64,000 nt of DNA from R-RK-3 sp031399085 (lineage in GTDB: Bacteria > Pseudomonadota > Alphaproteobacteria > Rhizobiales > Rhodomicrobiaceae), in the NCBI GenBank assembly GCA_031399085.1, contig JANNOQ010000107.1, positions 48,265-112,264 of the forward strand. Direction: 5' to 3'. Under the pieces are notes generated by a model. The model was given only the letters and a program-made list of their open reading frames with translations. It was not told where the DNA came from and searched no databases. Numbering within the stretch: position 1 is the first letter of the stretch; every line of letters begins with the position of its first letter. Made by a program: the position numbers and the translations under genes. Shown here piece by piece: positions 40,045 through 49,401 of the stretch.

Positions 40045-41496
40045 TCAGGCCGAGGCCAAAAGATGCTGGGCGGCGTAGGCCCGCCAAGGCTGCCATGTCG
40101 CGGTTCGGGCTGCGATTTGGCGAGCCGAGGGCCGCGTTCTAGCCTCGATGCTCGCCGTGAGCATCGGGCCGATATCGGTTGACGGGGGAAAGGCGTCCGT
40201 CTCGCGAAGCTGGCGCATGGCGATGTAGCGAGCGGTCGAATCGGCCACCCCACCATTGGCGAGCAGCGCCCGGGTTGCCTCCTCCAGGGTGCGCTGCGCG
40301 CCAAGGACGTCCGGATCGGCTGCGAAAGTCTCGGCGACCGAGCGCAGTGCGGCGGCGCGGCTGCCAGACAGTCCGAGCACACCCAAATCCGCCTTCGCCA
40401 ATCGTTCGGCCGGCGGGAAAACGTGGCTGAGCGGGCCGGCTGGGGGATCCAATGGCACGCCGAGCGTCGCCACAAGACGCCCGGCAAGCCGGCGCGCGGA
40501 GGCGGCGTTCAATTGCTGCCCCAGCACCGCCCGGACCGCCAGCTCAAGCCCGTCCCACGCTCCGGGCAGACGAAGGCCGGGTCTGGCGGCCACAAGCGGG
40601 GCAAGCAACGGATCGCGCGAGAGATGAGCCGCGATGGCGGCTGGATCGGCGGCAAGATCGAACACGCGCCGTAGCCGGGCGATGATAGTCGGCAGCGCAG
40701 TGAGTTTCGGAAAGCAGATCGTGGCGCGCAGGGCGGAGCCGGCGAACGGGCGAACGGCAACCGTCCCCTGGCTGCCCTCGATCTCGACGGTGCGCGACCA
40801 TTCGCCGTCCGCCACGCTTTCGATGCCGGGGATCGCGCGTGCGGCCAGGAATTCCAGCATTGCCGGCCAGTCGTAAGGCGGCTTATAGCGCAAAAGCAAA
40901 CTGATCTCGCCGCGCGGGCCCGCCGGCACGTCCGGCGCGGTTCCGCGCCGCAGCCGATGCGGCGGTCGGGCGAAGAGGGCAAGAAAGGTTTCGTTGAAGC
41001 GCCGGATGCTTCCGAAACCGGAGGCAAAGGCGATTTCGGTCATCGGCAGTCGCGTCTCGTGAATGAGCTGTTTGGCGAGCAGCACGCGGCGCGTCTGCGC
41101 GACAGCGACCGGCGAGGCTCCCAAATGAAGCCGAAACAAGCGCCGGAGCTGCCGGCCGCCGACGCCGAGACGGCCTGCCAGCGCCTCAACGCTTCCCTCA
41201 TCCAGCGCGCCCTCTTCGATGAGCGTCAAGGCGCGGGACACCGTATTGGACGAGCCGCGCCACGCGCCCAGATCGGGCGCGGTTTCCGGCCGGCACCGCA
41301 GGCAGGGGCGGAATCCGGCCGACTGAGCCGCCGCTGCTGTCGGATAGAAGATGACGTTTTTTGAAAACGGCGTGCGCGCCGGGCAGATCGGACGGCAGTA
41401 AATTCCGGTTGTCTTCACGCCGATGAAAAACCGCCCATCGAAGCGCGGATCGCGCAGGGTAAGCGCCCGATAGCAGGCATCGTGGTCCATGTCCAT
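40045..41496 (-). CDS. Ada-AlkA fusion: methyl-accepting regulator plus 3-methyladenine DNA glycosylase
   Basis: A 483-residue repair protein in three parts. The Ada zinc domain has Cys34, Cys38, Cys65 and Cys68 (GIYCRPICPARTPF, FRPCLRCRPE), Cys34 being the phosphotriester methyl acceptor. An AraC-type HTH follows (about 85-165). The rest is AlkA-like, with an N-terminal beta domain from about 190 and a helix-hairpin-helix glycosylase (AVRAVLGQQLNAASARRL, catalytic Asp region ETDAFPPSTDIG). It should sense methylated phosphates and excise alkylated bases. Start at ATG 41496; open frame upstream is not conserved. It is divergent from an NTF2-like gene it may regulate. Confidence 0.9.
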   Translation of the reverse strand: MDMDHDACYRALTLRDPRFDGRFFIGVKTTGIYCRPICPARTPFSKNVIFYPTAAAAQSAGFRPCLRCRPETAPDLGAWRGSSNTVSRALTLIEEGALDEGSVEALAGRLGVGGRQLRRLFRLHLGASPVAVAQTRRVLLAKQLIHETRLPMTEIAFASGFGSIRRFNETFLALFARPPHRLRRGTAPDVPAGPRGEISLLLRYKPPYDWPAMLEFLAARAIPGIESVADGEWSRTVEIEGSQGTVAVRPFAGSALRATICFPKLTALPTIIARLRRVFDLAADPAAIAAHLSRDPLLAPLVAARPGLRLPGAWDGLELAVRAVLGQQLNAASARRLAGRLVATLGVPLDPPAGPLSHVFPPAERLAKADLGVLGLSGSRAAALRSVAETFAADPDVLGAQRTLEEATRALLANGGVADSTARYIAMRQLRETDAFPPSTDIGPMLTASIEARTRPSARQIAARTATWQPWRAYAAQHLLASA

Positions 41497-41642
41497 GCGG
41501 GCATACTCCGCCTGCGCCGCGTTGCCGTCTAGCGGTTTTCGGACACCGTCATCCGCAGCAATGGTTGCGTCCGGAAAGCGCCAGACCGTGACGGCCGCAT
41601 TCACCAACATAGAAAGATGCGGGAATGAAAGGAGATCGAATC

Positions 41643-42065
41643 ATGACCACACAAGAGAACAAGCAGCGCGTCATCGAGACCTGGAAGGCCTTCGCCACGC
41701 GCGACGCGGCGCAAATTCGTAAATGTTTCAAGCCGGACGCCGTCTGGATCGCGCCCCAGGATAATGCAACGGCCAGGGCGCTGAACGCCCCGAGCGGGTT
41801 TGTGGGTGCCGACAAAATCGCACATTTCATTGCCGCCGATTTCGGCAAGCTGTTCGCCAGCGATGTGAAGATCGAGTTCAAGGGCGTCTACGCCGATGGC
41901 AACGCGGTTGTCGTCGAGCAGCGAATGCGGGCGACTTTGGCGAACGGGCGGCACTATGAAAACGATTATTGCTTTGTATTCGAAATGGAGGATGGCCTCA
42001 TCAAGATTATGCGCGAATATATGGACACGGCCAAGGGCCACCGAATGATCTTCGGCGAACAATAG
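41643..42065 (+). CDS. NTF2-like (SnoaL-type) protein
   Basis: A 140-residue cone-shaped alpha+beta fold protein: ENKQRVIETWKAFATRDAAQIRKCFKPDAVWIAP, then ADKIAHFIAADFGKLF and VVVEQRMRATLANGRHYENDYCFVFEMEDGLIKIMREYMDT. Members are isomerases, hydratases or ligand-binding proteins, and no catalytic residue set can be assigned. The ATG at 41643 has a perfect AAAGGAGAT site; an ATG 18 bases earlier lacks one. Confidence 0.8.
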   Translation: MTTQENKQRVIETWKAFATRDAAQIRKCFKPDAVWIAPQDNATARALNAPSGFVGADKIAHFIAADFGKLFASDVKIEFKGVYADGNAVVVEQRMRATLANGRHYENDYCFVFEMEDGLIKIMREYMDTAKGHRMIFGEQ

Positions 42066-42080
42066 AGGCAGCGCTTTGCA

Positions 42081-43319
42081 TCAAGCCAATTCGCCCCTCA
42101 GAAGCTTCGGCAGCTCGCCCGTAAGCCCAGCCGCCTCGCGCATGAAGACGCTCTTCAGCCGGGGCGCCCTGTCCACGAGGCCCAAGCCAAGCTGGCGGAT
42201 TAGGCGCAGCGGCGTGTTGTCATTTGCAAACAGCCGGTTGAGCGCGGCGGCGGTCATGGCCGAAGAGGCGCTGTCGAAGCGCCGCCAGCGTTCGTAACGC
42301 TCCAGCACGGTAAGGTCGCCGGGATCGAGACCGAGCCGCGCGGCGTCAACCAGCACTTCCGTCAGCGCGGCGGCGTCCTTCAGCCCGTGATTGAGGCCCT
42401 GCCCGGCGATCCAATGCAGGCCGTGCGCGGCGTCGCCCGCGAGCGCGATGCGGGGCTTCACGAAGCCGCGCGCCAGCGTCATGGTCAGCGGATAGCCGGA
42501 CAGCTTGCCGGCGATGGACAACGCCCCGAGCCGTCCGCCCATGCGCTTTTCGATTTCAGCGAGCGCGCCCGCTTCGCCCAGCGCCAGGATGCGGTTGGCC
42601 TCAATCGTGCGCTCGGTCCACACCAGCGAGCAGCGATTGTCCACCATCGGCAGGATGGCGAACGGGCCGGAGGGGAGGAAATGCTGCACCGCGCGGCCCT
42701 CATGCGGCTTTTCATGCGCGACCGTGCCGACGATGGCCGTCTGATCCGATTTCCATTCGACGATTTTGAAGCCCGCCATTTGCCGGAGCGCGGAGCGCTG
42801 GCCGTCGGCGGCGACCAGGAGGTTGGCGGTGAGTGTTTGCCCGCTGGCCAGCGTCGCCGATGCGCTGGCTTCGCCAAGTTCAATGGCGGCAATGCTCTCG
42901 GGGGCCAGGATGGTGATGTCGGCGAGCGGCTCGGCGGTTTCATAGAGAGCGCGGCGCAGCAGGGCGTTTTCGAAGATAAAAGCCGTTGGTCCCTCCGCGT
43001 CGGAGGCTGTGTCGAAATTCAGCAGCACGGAGCGGATCGGGATTTCCAGCTTGCTGTCGGTGATGTCGATGGCCGTGACGGGCTGCGCGTGCGCCGCGAT
43101 GCCGTCCCAGACGCCAAGCGCGCCGAGCATATGCCGCGCCGCCGCCGTCAGCGCCACGGCGCGCCCGTCGAACCGGCCTTCGCGCGCCTCGCTGACCGGC
43201 ATCCGCTCGACGACGGCGATGCGGAACCCGCCCGGTGCGGATTTGGCAAGCCCGATCGCGAGCGCAAGGCCGACGAAACTGCCGCCGCCGATAATCAGGT
43301 CGTATCTCTGGGTTTCCAT
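42081..43319 (-). CDS. UbiH/UbiF/VisC-family FAD-dependent hydroxylase
   Basis: A 412-residue class A flavoprotein monooxygenase. It contains the FAD-binding DLIIGGGSFVGLALAIGLAK, the DGRAVALTAAARHML motif, LLVAADGQRSALR and the second FAD motif RIALAGDAAHGLHWIAGQGLNHGLKDA. These are the hallmarks of ubiquinone-ring hydroxylases (UbiH, UbiL, UbiF). Which ring position it hydroxylates cannot be decided. Start is the ATG at 43319; a GTG lies nine bases earlier. Confidence 0.9.
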   Translation of the reverse strand: METQRYDLIIGGGSFVGLALAIGLAKSAPGGFRIAVVERMPVSEAREGRFDGRAVALTAAARHMLGALGVWDGIAAHAQPVTAIDITDSKLEIPIRSVLLNFDTASDAEGPTAFIFENALLRRALYETAEPLADITILAPESIAAIELGEASASATLASGQTLTANLLVAADGQRSALRQMAGFKIVEWKSDQTAIVGTVAHEKPHEGRAVQHFLPSGPFAILPMVDNRCSLVWTERTIEANRILALGEAGALAEIEKRMGGRLGALSIAGKLSGYPLTMTLARGFVKPRIALAGDAAHGLHWIAGQGLNHGLKDAAALTEVLVDAARLGLDPGDLTVLERYERWRRFDSASSAMTAAALNRLFANDNTPLRLIRQLGLGLVDRAPRLKSVFMREAAGLTGELPKLLRGELA

Positions 43320-43510
43320 CGCTTCCACGTCTCCGACATTGGCGCACTATGGACCGGAGCGGTGCGATGCGAAAGGCCGCCAGTTGACGCAAGCCCGAGA
43401 CCCGCTCCGCAGGCGGGCCGCCCTTGCCTTAGCGCTTGACAGCAAACGGCCGGTCCGGCTCTGCTTGCGGGTGAAAAGCCCCTGAAATCCTTACCAACGG
43501 CATAATCCTT

Positions 43511-44359
43511 ATGGCGCCCGACCTCACCGGCCTAATCTCCGTCCTTGACCTCGAACAGTTAGAGGTCAACCTGTTTCGCGGACACAGCCCGCAAAACGGC
43601 TGGAAGCGCGTCTTCGGCGGCCAGGTGGTCGGCCAGGCGATGGTGGCCGCCGCGCGCACGGTCGAGGACCGGCTGGCGCATTCGCTTCACTGCTATTTCC
43701 TCCTCGGCGGCGACCCGAAAGCGCCGATCATTTTCGAGGTGGACCGCATCCGCGACGGATCGAGCTTTACCACGCGCAATGTGGTGGCGATCCAGCATGG
43801 CGCGGCGATCTTCTCGATGAGCGTGTCCTTCCACAAGGCTGAAACAGGCTTTTCGCATCAGCTCGCCATGCCCGATGTGCCCGACCCCGACTCGCTGCCA
43901 ACCGAGGAAGAGGCCAAGAACTCGGTTCCGCCGCATCTGCGCAGTTTCTGGTCCTTCGACCGGCCCATCGAGCTGCGCCCCGTCAGCCTGGACCGCTATC
44001 TGAAGACCGGCGAGGCCGAGCCGGTGCAGAAAATCTGGTTCCGCACCAAAGGCGCGCTACCGGATGACAAGAAGCTGCATCAATGCGCGCTCGCCTATGC
44101 GTCGGACTATACGCTGCTGAGCGCCGGGCTTGTGCAGCATGGGCGCATCCCGTTCGATCCGTCGCTGATGATGGCCAGCCTCGACCACGCGGTCTGGTTC
44201 CACCGGGATTTTCGTGCGGATGAGTGGCTGCTCTATGTGCAGGACAGCCCGTCGGCGGAGGGCGCGCGGGCGTTTTGCCGGGGGAGCATTTTCAGCCGCG
44301 ATGGGGTGCTCGTTGCGTCGGTGGCGCAGGAGGGGTTGGTGAGGGAGAGGCGGAGTTAA
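43511..44359 (+). CDS. tesB: Acyl-CoA thioesterase II
   Basis: A double-hotdog thioesterase of 282 residues that hydrolyses medium- to long-chain acyl-CoA. It shows LFRGHSPQNGWKRVFGGQVVGQAMVAA, the HSLHCYFLLGGDP segment, DRIRDGSSFTTRNVVAIQHG and the C-terminal LMMASLDHAVWFHRDFRADEWLLYVQDSPSAEGARAF, with Asp, Thr/Ser and Gln at the catalytic positions of TesB. The stop is 37 bp from the convergent carA stop. The ribosome site is weak. Confidence 0.95.
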   Translation: MAPDLTGLISVLDLEQLEVNLFRGHSPQNGWKRVFGGQVVGQAMVAAARTVEDRLAHSLHCYFLLGGDPKAPIIFEVDRIRDGSSFTTRNVVAIQHGAAIFSMSVSFHKAETGFSHQLAMPDVPDPDSLPTEEEAKNSVPPHLRSFWSFDRPIELRPVSLDRYLKTGEAEPVQKIWFRTKGALPDDKKLHQCALAYASDYTLLSAGLVQHGRIPFDPSLMMASLDHAVWFHRDFRADEWLLYVQDSPSAEGARAFCRGSIFSRDGVLVASVAQEGLVRERRS

Positions 44360-44395
44360 ATAGTGGTCGCTAGACGCTATCTGGCGGGTTGAACA

Positions 44396-45679
44396 CTACT
44401 CCGCCACCAACGCCATATCCCGCTCCCGCCGAATATGGTTCATAAACCGCCGAAACAAATAATGACTATCCTGCGGCCCCGGCGACGCCTCCGGGTGATA
44501 TTGCACCGAGAAAACCGGCCGGTCCGTCATCCGCAAACCGCAGTTCGAGCCGTCGAACAGCGACACATGCGTCTCCTCCACACCGACCGGCAGCGTATCG
44601 CGATCCACGGTAAAGCCGTGGTTCATCGACGTAATCTCAACCTTGCCGGTGGTAAAATCCTTCACCGGGTGGTTCGCGCCATGATGGCCTTGGTGCATCT
44701 TGCGCGTCTCGGCCCCGAGTGCCAGCGCCAGCAATTGATGCCCCAGGCAAATGCCGAACACCGGCTTGCCGCTCCCCACGATCTTGCGGATGGCGGGCAC
44801 GGCATAATCGCTCATCGCGGCGGGATCGCCGGGGCCGTTCGAGAGGAACACGCCGTCGGGATCGCGCGCGAGCACATCCTCGGCCGTGGCGGTCGCTGGC
44901 AGCACTGTCACCTTGCAGCCGGCCGTCGCCAGGCAGCGCAGGATGTTGCGCTTCATGCCGTAGTCGATGGCGACGACGTGGAAATCGGGCTTCTCCTGCC
45001 GGCCATAGCCCTCGTTCCAAACCCAGGCGGTCTCGTCCCAGCCATAGCTTTGCCCGGCGGTGACCTGTTTCGCCAGGTCCATACCCTCGATCCCCGGCCA
45101 GGCGCGCGCCTCGGTTTTCAGCGCCGCCACATCGAAATCGCCAGCCGGGTCATGCACGATTACCGCGTTCGGCATTCCCTTTTCTCGGATGAGGCTGGTC
45201 AGCGCGCGCGTATCGACGCCGCAAATCCCGACGATGCCGCGCGATTTCAGCCAGGTGTCGAAATGCTGCATGGCGCGGTAGTTCGATGGCGCGGTGATAT
45301 TGGCGCGCAGGACGCAGCCGCGCACGCCCGAGCCGGCGGCAAGATTGGCCGTCTCCATATCGTCTGGATTGGCGCCGGCATTGCCAATATGGGGGAAGGT
45401 GAACGTGATGATCTGCCCGGCATAGGAAGGGTCCGTCAGGATTTCCTGATAACCGGTCATCGCCGTGTTGAAGCACAATTCGCCAACCGCCTGGCCCGTC
45501 GCGCCGAGGCCGTAGCCGCGCAGAACTGTGCCGTCCGCCAGCACCAACGCGCCGGTAAAGCCCGGCTCCTTCCAGCTCTCGCAGGGAGCGCGCTTCATCG
45601 GGGCAAAAACCATATCGTTGAAGAAGGACAAGGCAGGTTCGTCCAAGTTTTGGCCGTCACCGGAATGATCGCTGGACAT
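44396..45679 (-). CDS. carA: Carbamoyl-phosphate synthase small subunit
   Basis: The glutaminase subunit that feeds ammonia to CarB for arginine and pyrimidine synthesis. The N-terminal domain shows GELCFNTAMTGYQEILTDPSYAGQIITFTFPHIGN. The class I amidotransferase domain has the nucleophile in FGICLGHQLLALALG and the His-Glu pair in VQYHPEASPGPQDS. The N-terminus is about 27 residues longer than usual, but the ATG at 45679 has the only good ribosome site (AGAGG). carB is not in the window. Confidence 0.97.
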   Translation of the reverse strand: MSSDHSGDGQNLDEPALSFFNDMVFAPMKRAPCESWKEPGFTGALVLADGTVLRGYGLGATGQAVGELCFNTAMTGYQEILTDPSYAGQIITFTFPHIGNAGANPDDMETANLAAGSGVRGCVLRANITAPSNYRAMQHFDTWLKSRGIVGICGVDTRALTSLIREKGMPNAVIVHDPAGDFDVAALKTEARAWPGIEGMDLAKQVTAGQSYGWDETAWVWNEGYGRQEKPDFHVVAIDYGMKRNILRCLATAGCKVTVLPATATAEDVLARDPDGVFLSNGPGDPAAMSDYAVPAIRKIVGSGKPVFGICLGHQLLALALGAETRKMHQGHHGANHPVKDFTTGKVEITSMNHGFTVDRDTLPVGVEETHVSLFDGSNCGLRMTDRPVFSVQYHPEASPGPQDSHYLFRRFMNHIRRERDMALVAE

Positions 45680-45779
45680 CGTGCCTCTTTCGCCTGACTG
45701 CCGTCATCAGGCTTTGGCTTATCGCGCCCAGCCTTAACCACATATGAAGCCGCCGGAGACGAAGCACAAGCCAGCGCTG

Positions 45780-46721
45780 CTATCGCGTCGGCACCGGCAC
45801 CTTGCCGCGATAGTCGTAGAAGCCGCGCTGCGTCTTCCGGCCAAGCCAGCCCGCCTCGACATATTTGACCAGCAGCGGGCAGGGCCGGTATTTCGAATCG
45901 GCCAGCCCTTCGTAAAGCACCTGCATCACCGACAGACAGGTATCGAGGCCGATGAAGTCAGCCAGTTGCAGCGGTCCCATCGGATGGTTCGCGCCGAGCC
46001 GCAAGGCCGTGTCGATCGCCTCCACATTGCCGACGCCTTCATAGAGCGTGTAGACCGCCTCGTTGATCATCGGCAGCAGGATGCGGTTGACCATGAAAGC
46101 TGGGAAATCTTCTGAAACGGCGATGGTCTTGCCCAGGCTGGCGACAAATTCCCGGGCGACGGCGAAAGTGGCTTCCTCGGTGGCGATGCCGCGGATCATC
46201 TCGACGAGATCCATCACCGGCACTGGGTTCATGAAATGCATGCCGATGAAGCGCTCGGGCCGGTCGGTGGCGGCGGCGAGCCGGGTAATCGAGATCGACG
46301 AGGTGTTGGTGGCCAGAATTGCGTCCGGCCGTAGATGGGGGCACAGGGCCTGAAAAATGCGGCGCTTGACGTCCTCATCCTCGGTGGCGGCCTCGATGAT
46401 AATGTCGGTGTCGCCGAAATCCTCCAGCGAAGGCGCGTAGCGGATGCGGGCCAGCGCCGTGCGCCGCTCGTCCTCGGTCAGTTTGCCGCGCGAAATCTGC
46501 CGCGCCATGTGCCCGTTGATGGTGGCGAGCGCCGCCTCGACTTTCTGCTCGGAAACGTCGTTGATCGCGACGTCATATCCGGCGAGGGAGATCACATGGG
46601 CGATGCCGTTGCCCATCTGCCCCGCGCCGATGATGCCGACGGAGCGAATGCCCGCATTCGAGGCGCCGGGACCCGAAGGCTGGCGATGGGCGGCTGGTGG
46701 ATTCGTTTCCATATTCGTCAT
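45780..46721 (-). CDS. hbdA: 3-hydroxybutyryl-CoA dehydrogenase
   Basis: A 313-residue NAD-dependent 3-hydroxyacyl-CoA dehydrogenase. It has the Rossmann motif VGIIGAGQMGNGIAHVISLAGYDV, the catalytic His in FIGMHFMNPVPVMDLVEMIRG, the Glu of IIEAATE and the C-terminal dimer helix PMGPLQLADFIGLD. It interconverts acetoacetyl-CoA and 3-hydroxybutyryl-CoA in fatty acid/PHB metabolism. It lies 26 bp downstream of etfA, so it should be cotranscribed with the flavoprotein that accepts electrons from acyl-CoA dehydrogenases. Confidence 0.95.
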   Translation of the reverse strand: MTNMETNPPAAHRQPSGPGASNAGIRSVGIIGAGQMGNGIAHVISLAGYDVAINDVSEQKVEAALATINGHMARQISRGKLTEDERRTALARIRYAPSLEDFGDTDIIIEAATEDEDVKRRIFQALCPHLRPDAILATNTSSISITRLAAATDRPERFIGMHFMNPVPVMDLVEMIRGIATEEATFAVAREFVASLGKTIAVSEDFPAFMVNRILLPMINEAVYTLYEGVGNVEAIDTALRLGANHPMGPLQLADFIGLDTCLSVMQVLYEGLADSKYRPCPLLVKYVEAGWLGRKTQRGFYDYRGKVPVPTR

Positions 46722-46747
46722 TATCCGCCTCGACGGTTGATCCCGGC

Positions 46748-47692
46748 TTAAAATCCAGCCTTGGTCAGTTCGGCCTCGAGCTCAGGCAGGGCCTGGAATA
46801 GGTCGGCGACGAGGCCGTAATCGGCGACCTGGAAGATCGGCGCTTCCTCGTCCTTATTGATGGCGACGATGACTTTGGCGTCCTTCATGCCGGCCAGATG
46901 CTGGATCGCGCCGGAAATGCCGACCGCGATGTACAGCTCCGGCGCAACGATCTTGCCGGTCTGGCCAACCTGATAATCGTTTGGCACATAGCCGGCATCG
47001 ACGGCGGCGCGGCTTGCGCCGATGGCCGCGCCGAGCTTGTCGGCGATGCTCTCGATCAGCTTGAAATTATCGCCGGACTGCATCCCGCGCCCCCCGGAAA
47101 TGATAATGCGGGCGGCGGTCAGTTCCGGACGATCCGACGACGAAAGTTCCGCGCCTTCGAATTTGGAGAGGCCCAAGGGCGCCGGGGCTTGGATCGTCTC
47201 GATGACGGCCGACCCGCCTTCGGGCGCGGCTTGGAAGGATGGCGCGCGCACGGTAATGACCAGCTTCATGCCTGCGGGCGCTTCGACGATCTGAATCGCG
47301 TTGCCGGCGTAGATCGGGCGGGCGAAACGGTTCGGCGCGTCGACCGCGATAATCTCGGAGATTTGCGGCACGTCGAGCTGCGCCGCGACGCGCGGCATGA
47401 AGTTTTTGCTGACGCTGGTCGCTGGAGCCATCAGCACGTCATAATTTTGCATCAGCGGCGTGACCAGCGCGGCCAATTCCTCAGCCAGATCGTTCGCCAG
47501 ATGGTCGGCCTCGGCCAGCAGCACCTTGCGCACGCCGTCGAGGTTTGCGGCGGCTTCCGCCGCAGCGCGGCAATCCTTGCCGGCAACCAAAATGTCGATA
47601 TCGCCGCCGATCGCTTTCGCGGCGGTCAGCGCCTTGGCGGTGGCCGGAGCCACGGCGCTCTGAATATGATCGGCGAACAGCAAAATGGCCAT
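46748..47692 (-). CDS. etfA: Electron transfer flavoprotein alpha subunit
   Basis: The FAD-binding subunit of ETF (314 residues), which shuttles electrons from acyl-CoA dehydrogenases to ETF-quinone oxidoreductase. The C-terminal FAD signature is complete: RIIISGGRGMQSGDNFKLIESIADKLGAAIGASRAAVDAGYVPNDYQVGQTGKIVAPELYIAVGISGAIQHLAGMKDAKVIVAINKDEEAPIFQVADYGLV. It is coupled to etfB by a TGATG overlap. Confidence 0.98.
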   Translation of the reverse strand: MAILLFADHIQSAVAPATAKALTAAKAIGGDIDILVAGKDCRAAAEAAANLDGVRKVLLAEADHLANDLAEELAALVTPLMQNYDVLMAPATSVSKNFMPRVAAQLDVPQISEIIAVDAPNRFARPIYAGNAIQIVEAPAGMKLVITVRAPSFQAAPEGGSAVIETIQAPAPLGLSKFEGAELSSSDRPELTAARIIISGGRGMQSGDNFKLIESIADKLGAAIGASRAAVDAGYVPNDYQVGQTGKIVAPELYIAVGISGAIQHLAGMKDAKVIVAINKDEEAPIFQVADYGLVADLFQALPELEAELTKAGF

Positions 47693-48441
47693 CAGATCAC
47701 TCCCGCTTCGTCGCGCAGCTTCGCGACCAGTTCCGCGACGCTGGCGACCTTCACGCCGGCCTTGCGCGCGCCAGGTTCCTGCGTTTTCACAACTTTCAGG
47801 CGCGGTTCGAGATCGAGGCCGAGCGTGGCCGGGTCGATTTCCGCCAGCGGCTTGGACTTTGCCTTCATGATGTTCGGCAGCGACGCATAGCGCGGCTCAT
47901 TCAGGCGCAAATCCGTGGTCAGCACGGCCGGGAGCTTAAGGGTCAACGTCTGCAAGCCGCCGTCGATCTCGCGCGTCACCCGCAACTGCCCGTCGGCAGG
48001 GGACACTTTCGAGGCAAAGGTGCCCTGCGGCCAGCCGAGCAGTCCCGCCAGCATCTGGCCGGTCTGATTGGCGTCGTCGTCGATGGCTTGCTTGCCCAGA
48101 ATGATGATGTCCGGCTTTTCCTGTTCGGCCACTTTTTGCAAGATCTTGGCGACGGTAAGCGGCTCGATCCCAATATCGGTCTTGACCAGGATGGCGCGGT
48201 CGGCGCCCATCGCGAGAGCGGTCCGCAAGGTTTCCTGCGCCTTTTGAGGCCCGATGGAAACGGCGATGATTTCCTTGGCCGCGCCGGATTCCCTTAGCCG
48301 GATGGCCTCCTCTACCGCGATCTCGTCAAACGGGTTCATCGACATTTTGACGTTCGCTGTGTCGACGCCGCTGCCATCGGGCTTCAGCCGGATCTTGACG
48401 TTGTAATCGACCACGCGCTTGACCGGGACCAGGATCTTCAT
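47692..48441 (-). CDS. etfB: Electron transfer flavoprotein beta subunit
   Basis: A 249-residue ETF beta subunit. It starts MKILVPVKRVVDYNVKIRLKPDGSGVD, with NPFDEIAVEEAIRL, DIIILGKQAIDDDANQTGQMLAGLLGWPQGTFASKV (AMP site) and the recognition-loop region LRLNEPRYASLPNIMKAKSKPL that docks partner dehydrogenases. A strong GGAGG site precedes the start. It leads the etfB-etfA-hbd operon. A perfect 12-bp inverted repeat lies about 60 bp upstream. Confidence 0.98.
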   Translation of the reverse strand: MKILVPVKRVVDYNVKIRLKPDGSGVDTANVKMSMNPFDEIAVEEAIRLRESGAAKEIIAVSIGPQKAQETLRTALAMGADRAILVKTDIGIEPLTVAKILQKVAEQEKPDIIILGKQAIDDDANQTGQMLAGLLGWPQGTFASKVSPADGQLRVTREIDGGLQTLTLKLPAVLTTDLRLNEPRYASLPNIMKAKSKPLAEIDPATLGLDLEPRLKVVKTQEPGARKAGVKVASVAELVAKLRDEAGVI

Positions 48442-48498
48442 GCACCACGCCTCCCTGCTCAGACCGTTCCCTCGCGCTTAAACATGCGTCATTTATAT

Positions 48499-48530
48499 GA
48501 GTGCTGGCGCATTAGCTTGCGCCAGCACTC
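48499..48530. promoter_or_regulatory. Perfect 12-bp inverted repeat upstream of etfB
   Basis: GAGTGCTGGCGC-N8-GCGCCAGCACTC, with its nearer edge 58 bp before the etfB start and 125 bp after the rhomboid stop (all minus strand). It has no T-run on either strand, so it is a poor intrinsic terminator; an operator or mRNA hairpin is equally possible. The arm order is the reverse of CIRCE. Confidence 0.5.
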
Positions 48531-48654
48531 CAGGAAACGTTTCGCAACTGCGAAAGAAATTTGAGGCTAATGCGGCGGCGGGTGCAAGTCAATGCACACA
48601 GAAGGCGCAGATGCCTAGAAAATCACGGCTATTCCGCAGTGCGGAAAGCAGCCG

Positions 48655-49383
48655 TCAGGTGCGCGGCTCAAGACCGGTTGCACGGTCGAAAAGCGGCACG
48701 CCTGGCCTGCGCATGAACAGGATCAGCACCGCCCCGGCGATCAATCCGCCAATATGCGCCCACCAGGCCGTGCCGCTGCCATCGTCGAAGATCACGCTGA
48801 CGATCTGCAAGACGATCCAGACCACGAGCGCAAAGCCTGCGCTGACCCGCAGCGGTATGCGGAAAAGCCACAGGCACCAGACGCGCACATTCGGATGCAG
48901 CATCAAATAGGCGGCGATGACCCCGGCCACAGCGCCGCTGGCGCCAATCATCGGGATGTTCGATCCCGCGCTCACCAATGCGTGCGCGACGCCGGCAAAG
49001 ACCCCGCACAGCAGATAAAAAAACAGGAAGCGAAGGTGCCCCACGGCGTCCTCGACATTATCGCCGAAGACCCAAAGGAAGACCATGTTGCCCGCCAGAT
49101 GCAGAACATTGCCGTGCAGGAACATGTAGGTCAGCAGCGTCAACTGCTCGGGAACCGCCACCGGTGCGGCGGGCACGGCGCTGACCGGCTCGCTGAGCAA
49201 GCCGTAGCGCACGAGTTCGCTCGGCACGACGGCGAAGGCGATGAGGGCATCGGTGCTAACCGGATAAAGCAGCCCCATCTGCAAAAGAAAGAAAACCGCG
49301 CAATTGGCCAGGATCAGGCCAACGGTCACATATTGGAAGCGAACCGACTTAACCGGGTTCATATCCCACAGCGGTACAAACAC
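48655..49383 (-). CDS. Rhomboid family intramembrane serine protease
   Basis: A 242-residue, six-helix membrane protease. Ser149 lies in GASG (147-150) and His210 in WWAHIGG, forming the Ser-His dyad, with H95-x3-N99 (HLAGNM) supporting the oxyanion hole. It cleaves membrane-spanning substrates, which are unknown here. The start is a GTG at 49383 with GGGGGGAAG upstream. This is supported by the conserved FVPLWDMNPVKSVRFQYVT just after it; an ATG at 49362 would cut into that motif. Confidence 0.92.
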   Translation of the reverse strand: MFVPLWDMNPVKSVRFQYVTVGLILANCAVFFLLQMGLLYPVSTDALIAFAVVPSELVRYGLLSEPVSAVPAAPVAVPEQLTLLTYMFLHGNVLHLAGNMVFLWVFGDNVEDAVGHLRFLFFYLLCGVFAGVAHALVSAGSNIPMIGASGAVAGVIAAYLMLHPNVRVWCLWLFRIPLRVSAGFALVVWIVLQIVSVIFDDGSGTAWWAHIGGLIAGAVLILFMRRPGVPLFDRATGLEPRT

Positions 49384-49401
49384 TTGCGCTTCCCCCCGTC
49401 C

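Noticed and set aside
48499..48530. CIRCE heat-shock operator
   Set aside because: CIRCE is TTAGCACTC-N9-GAGTGCTAA. Here the arms are in the opposite order (GAGTGCT first) and no chaperone gene follows.
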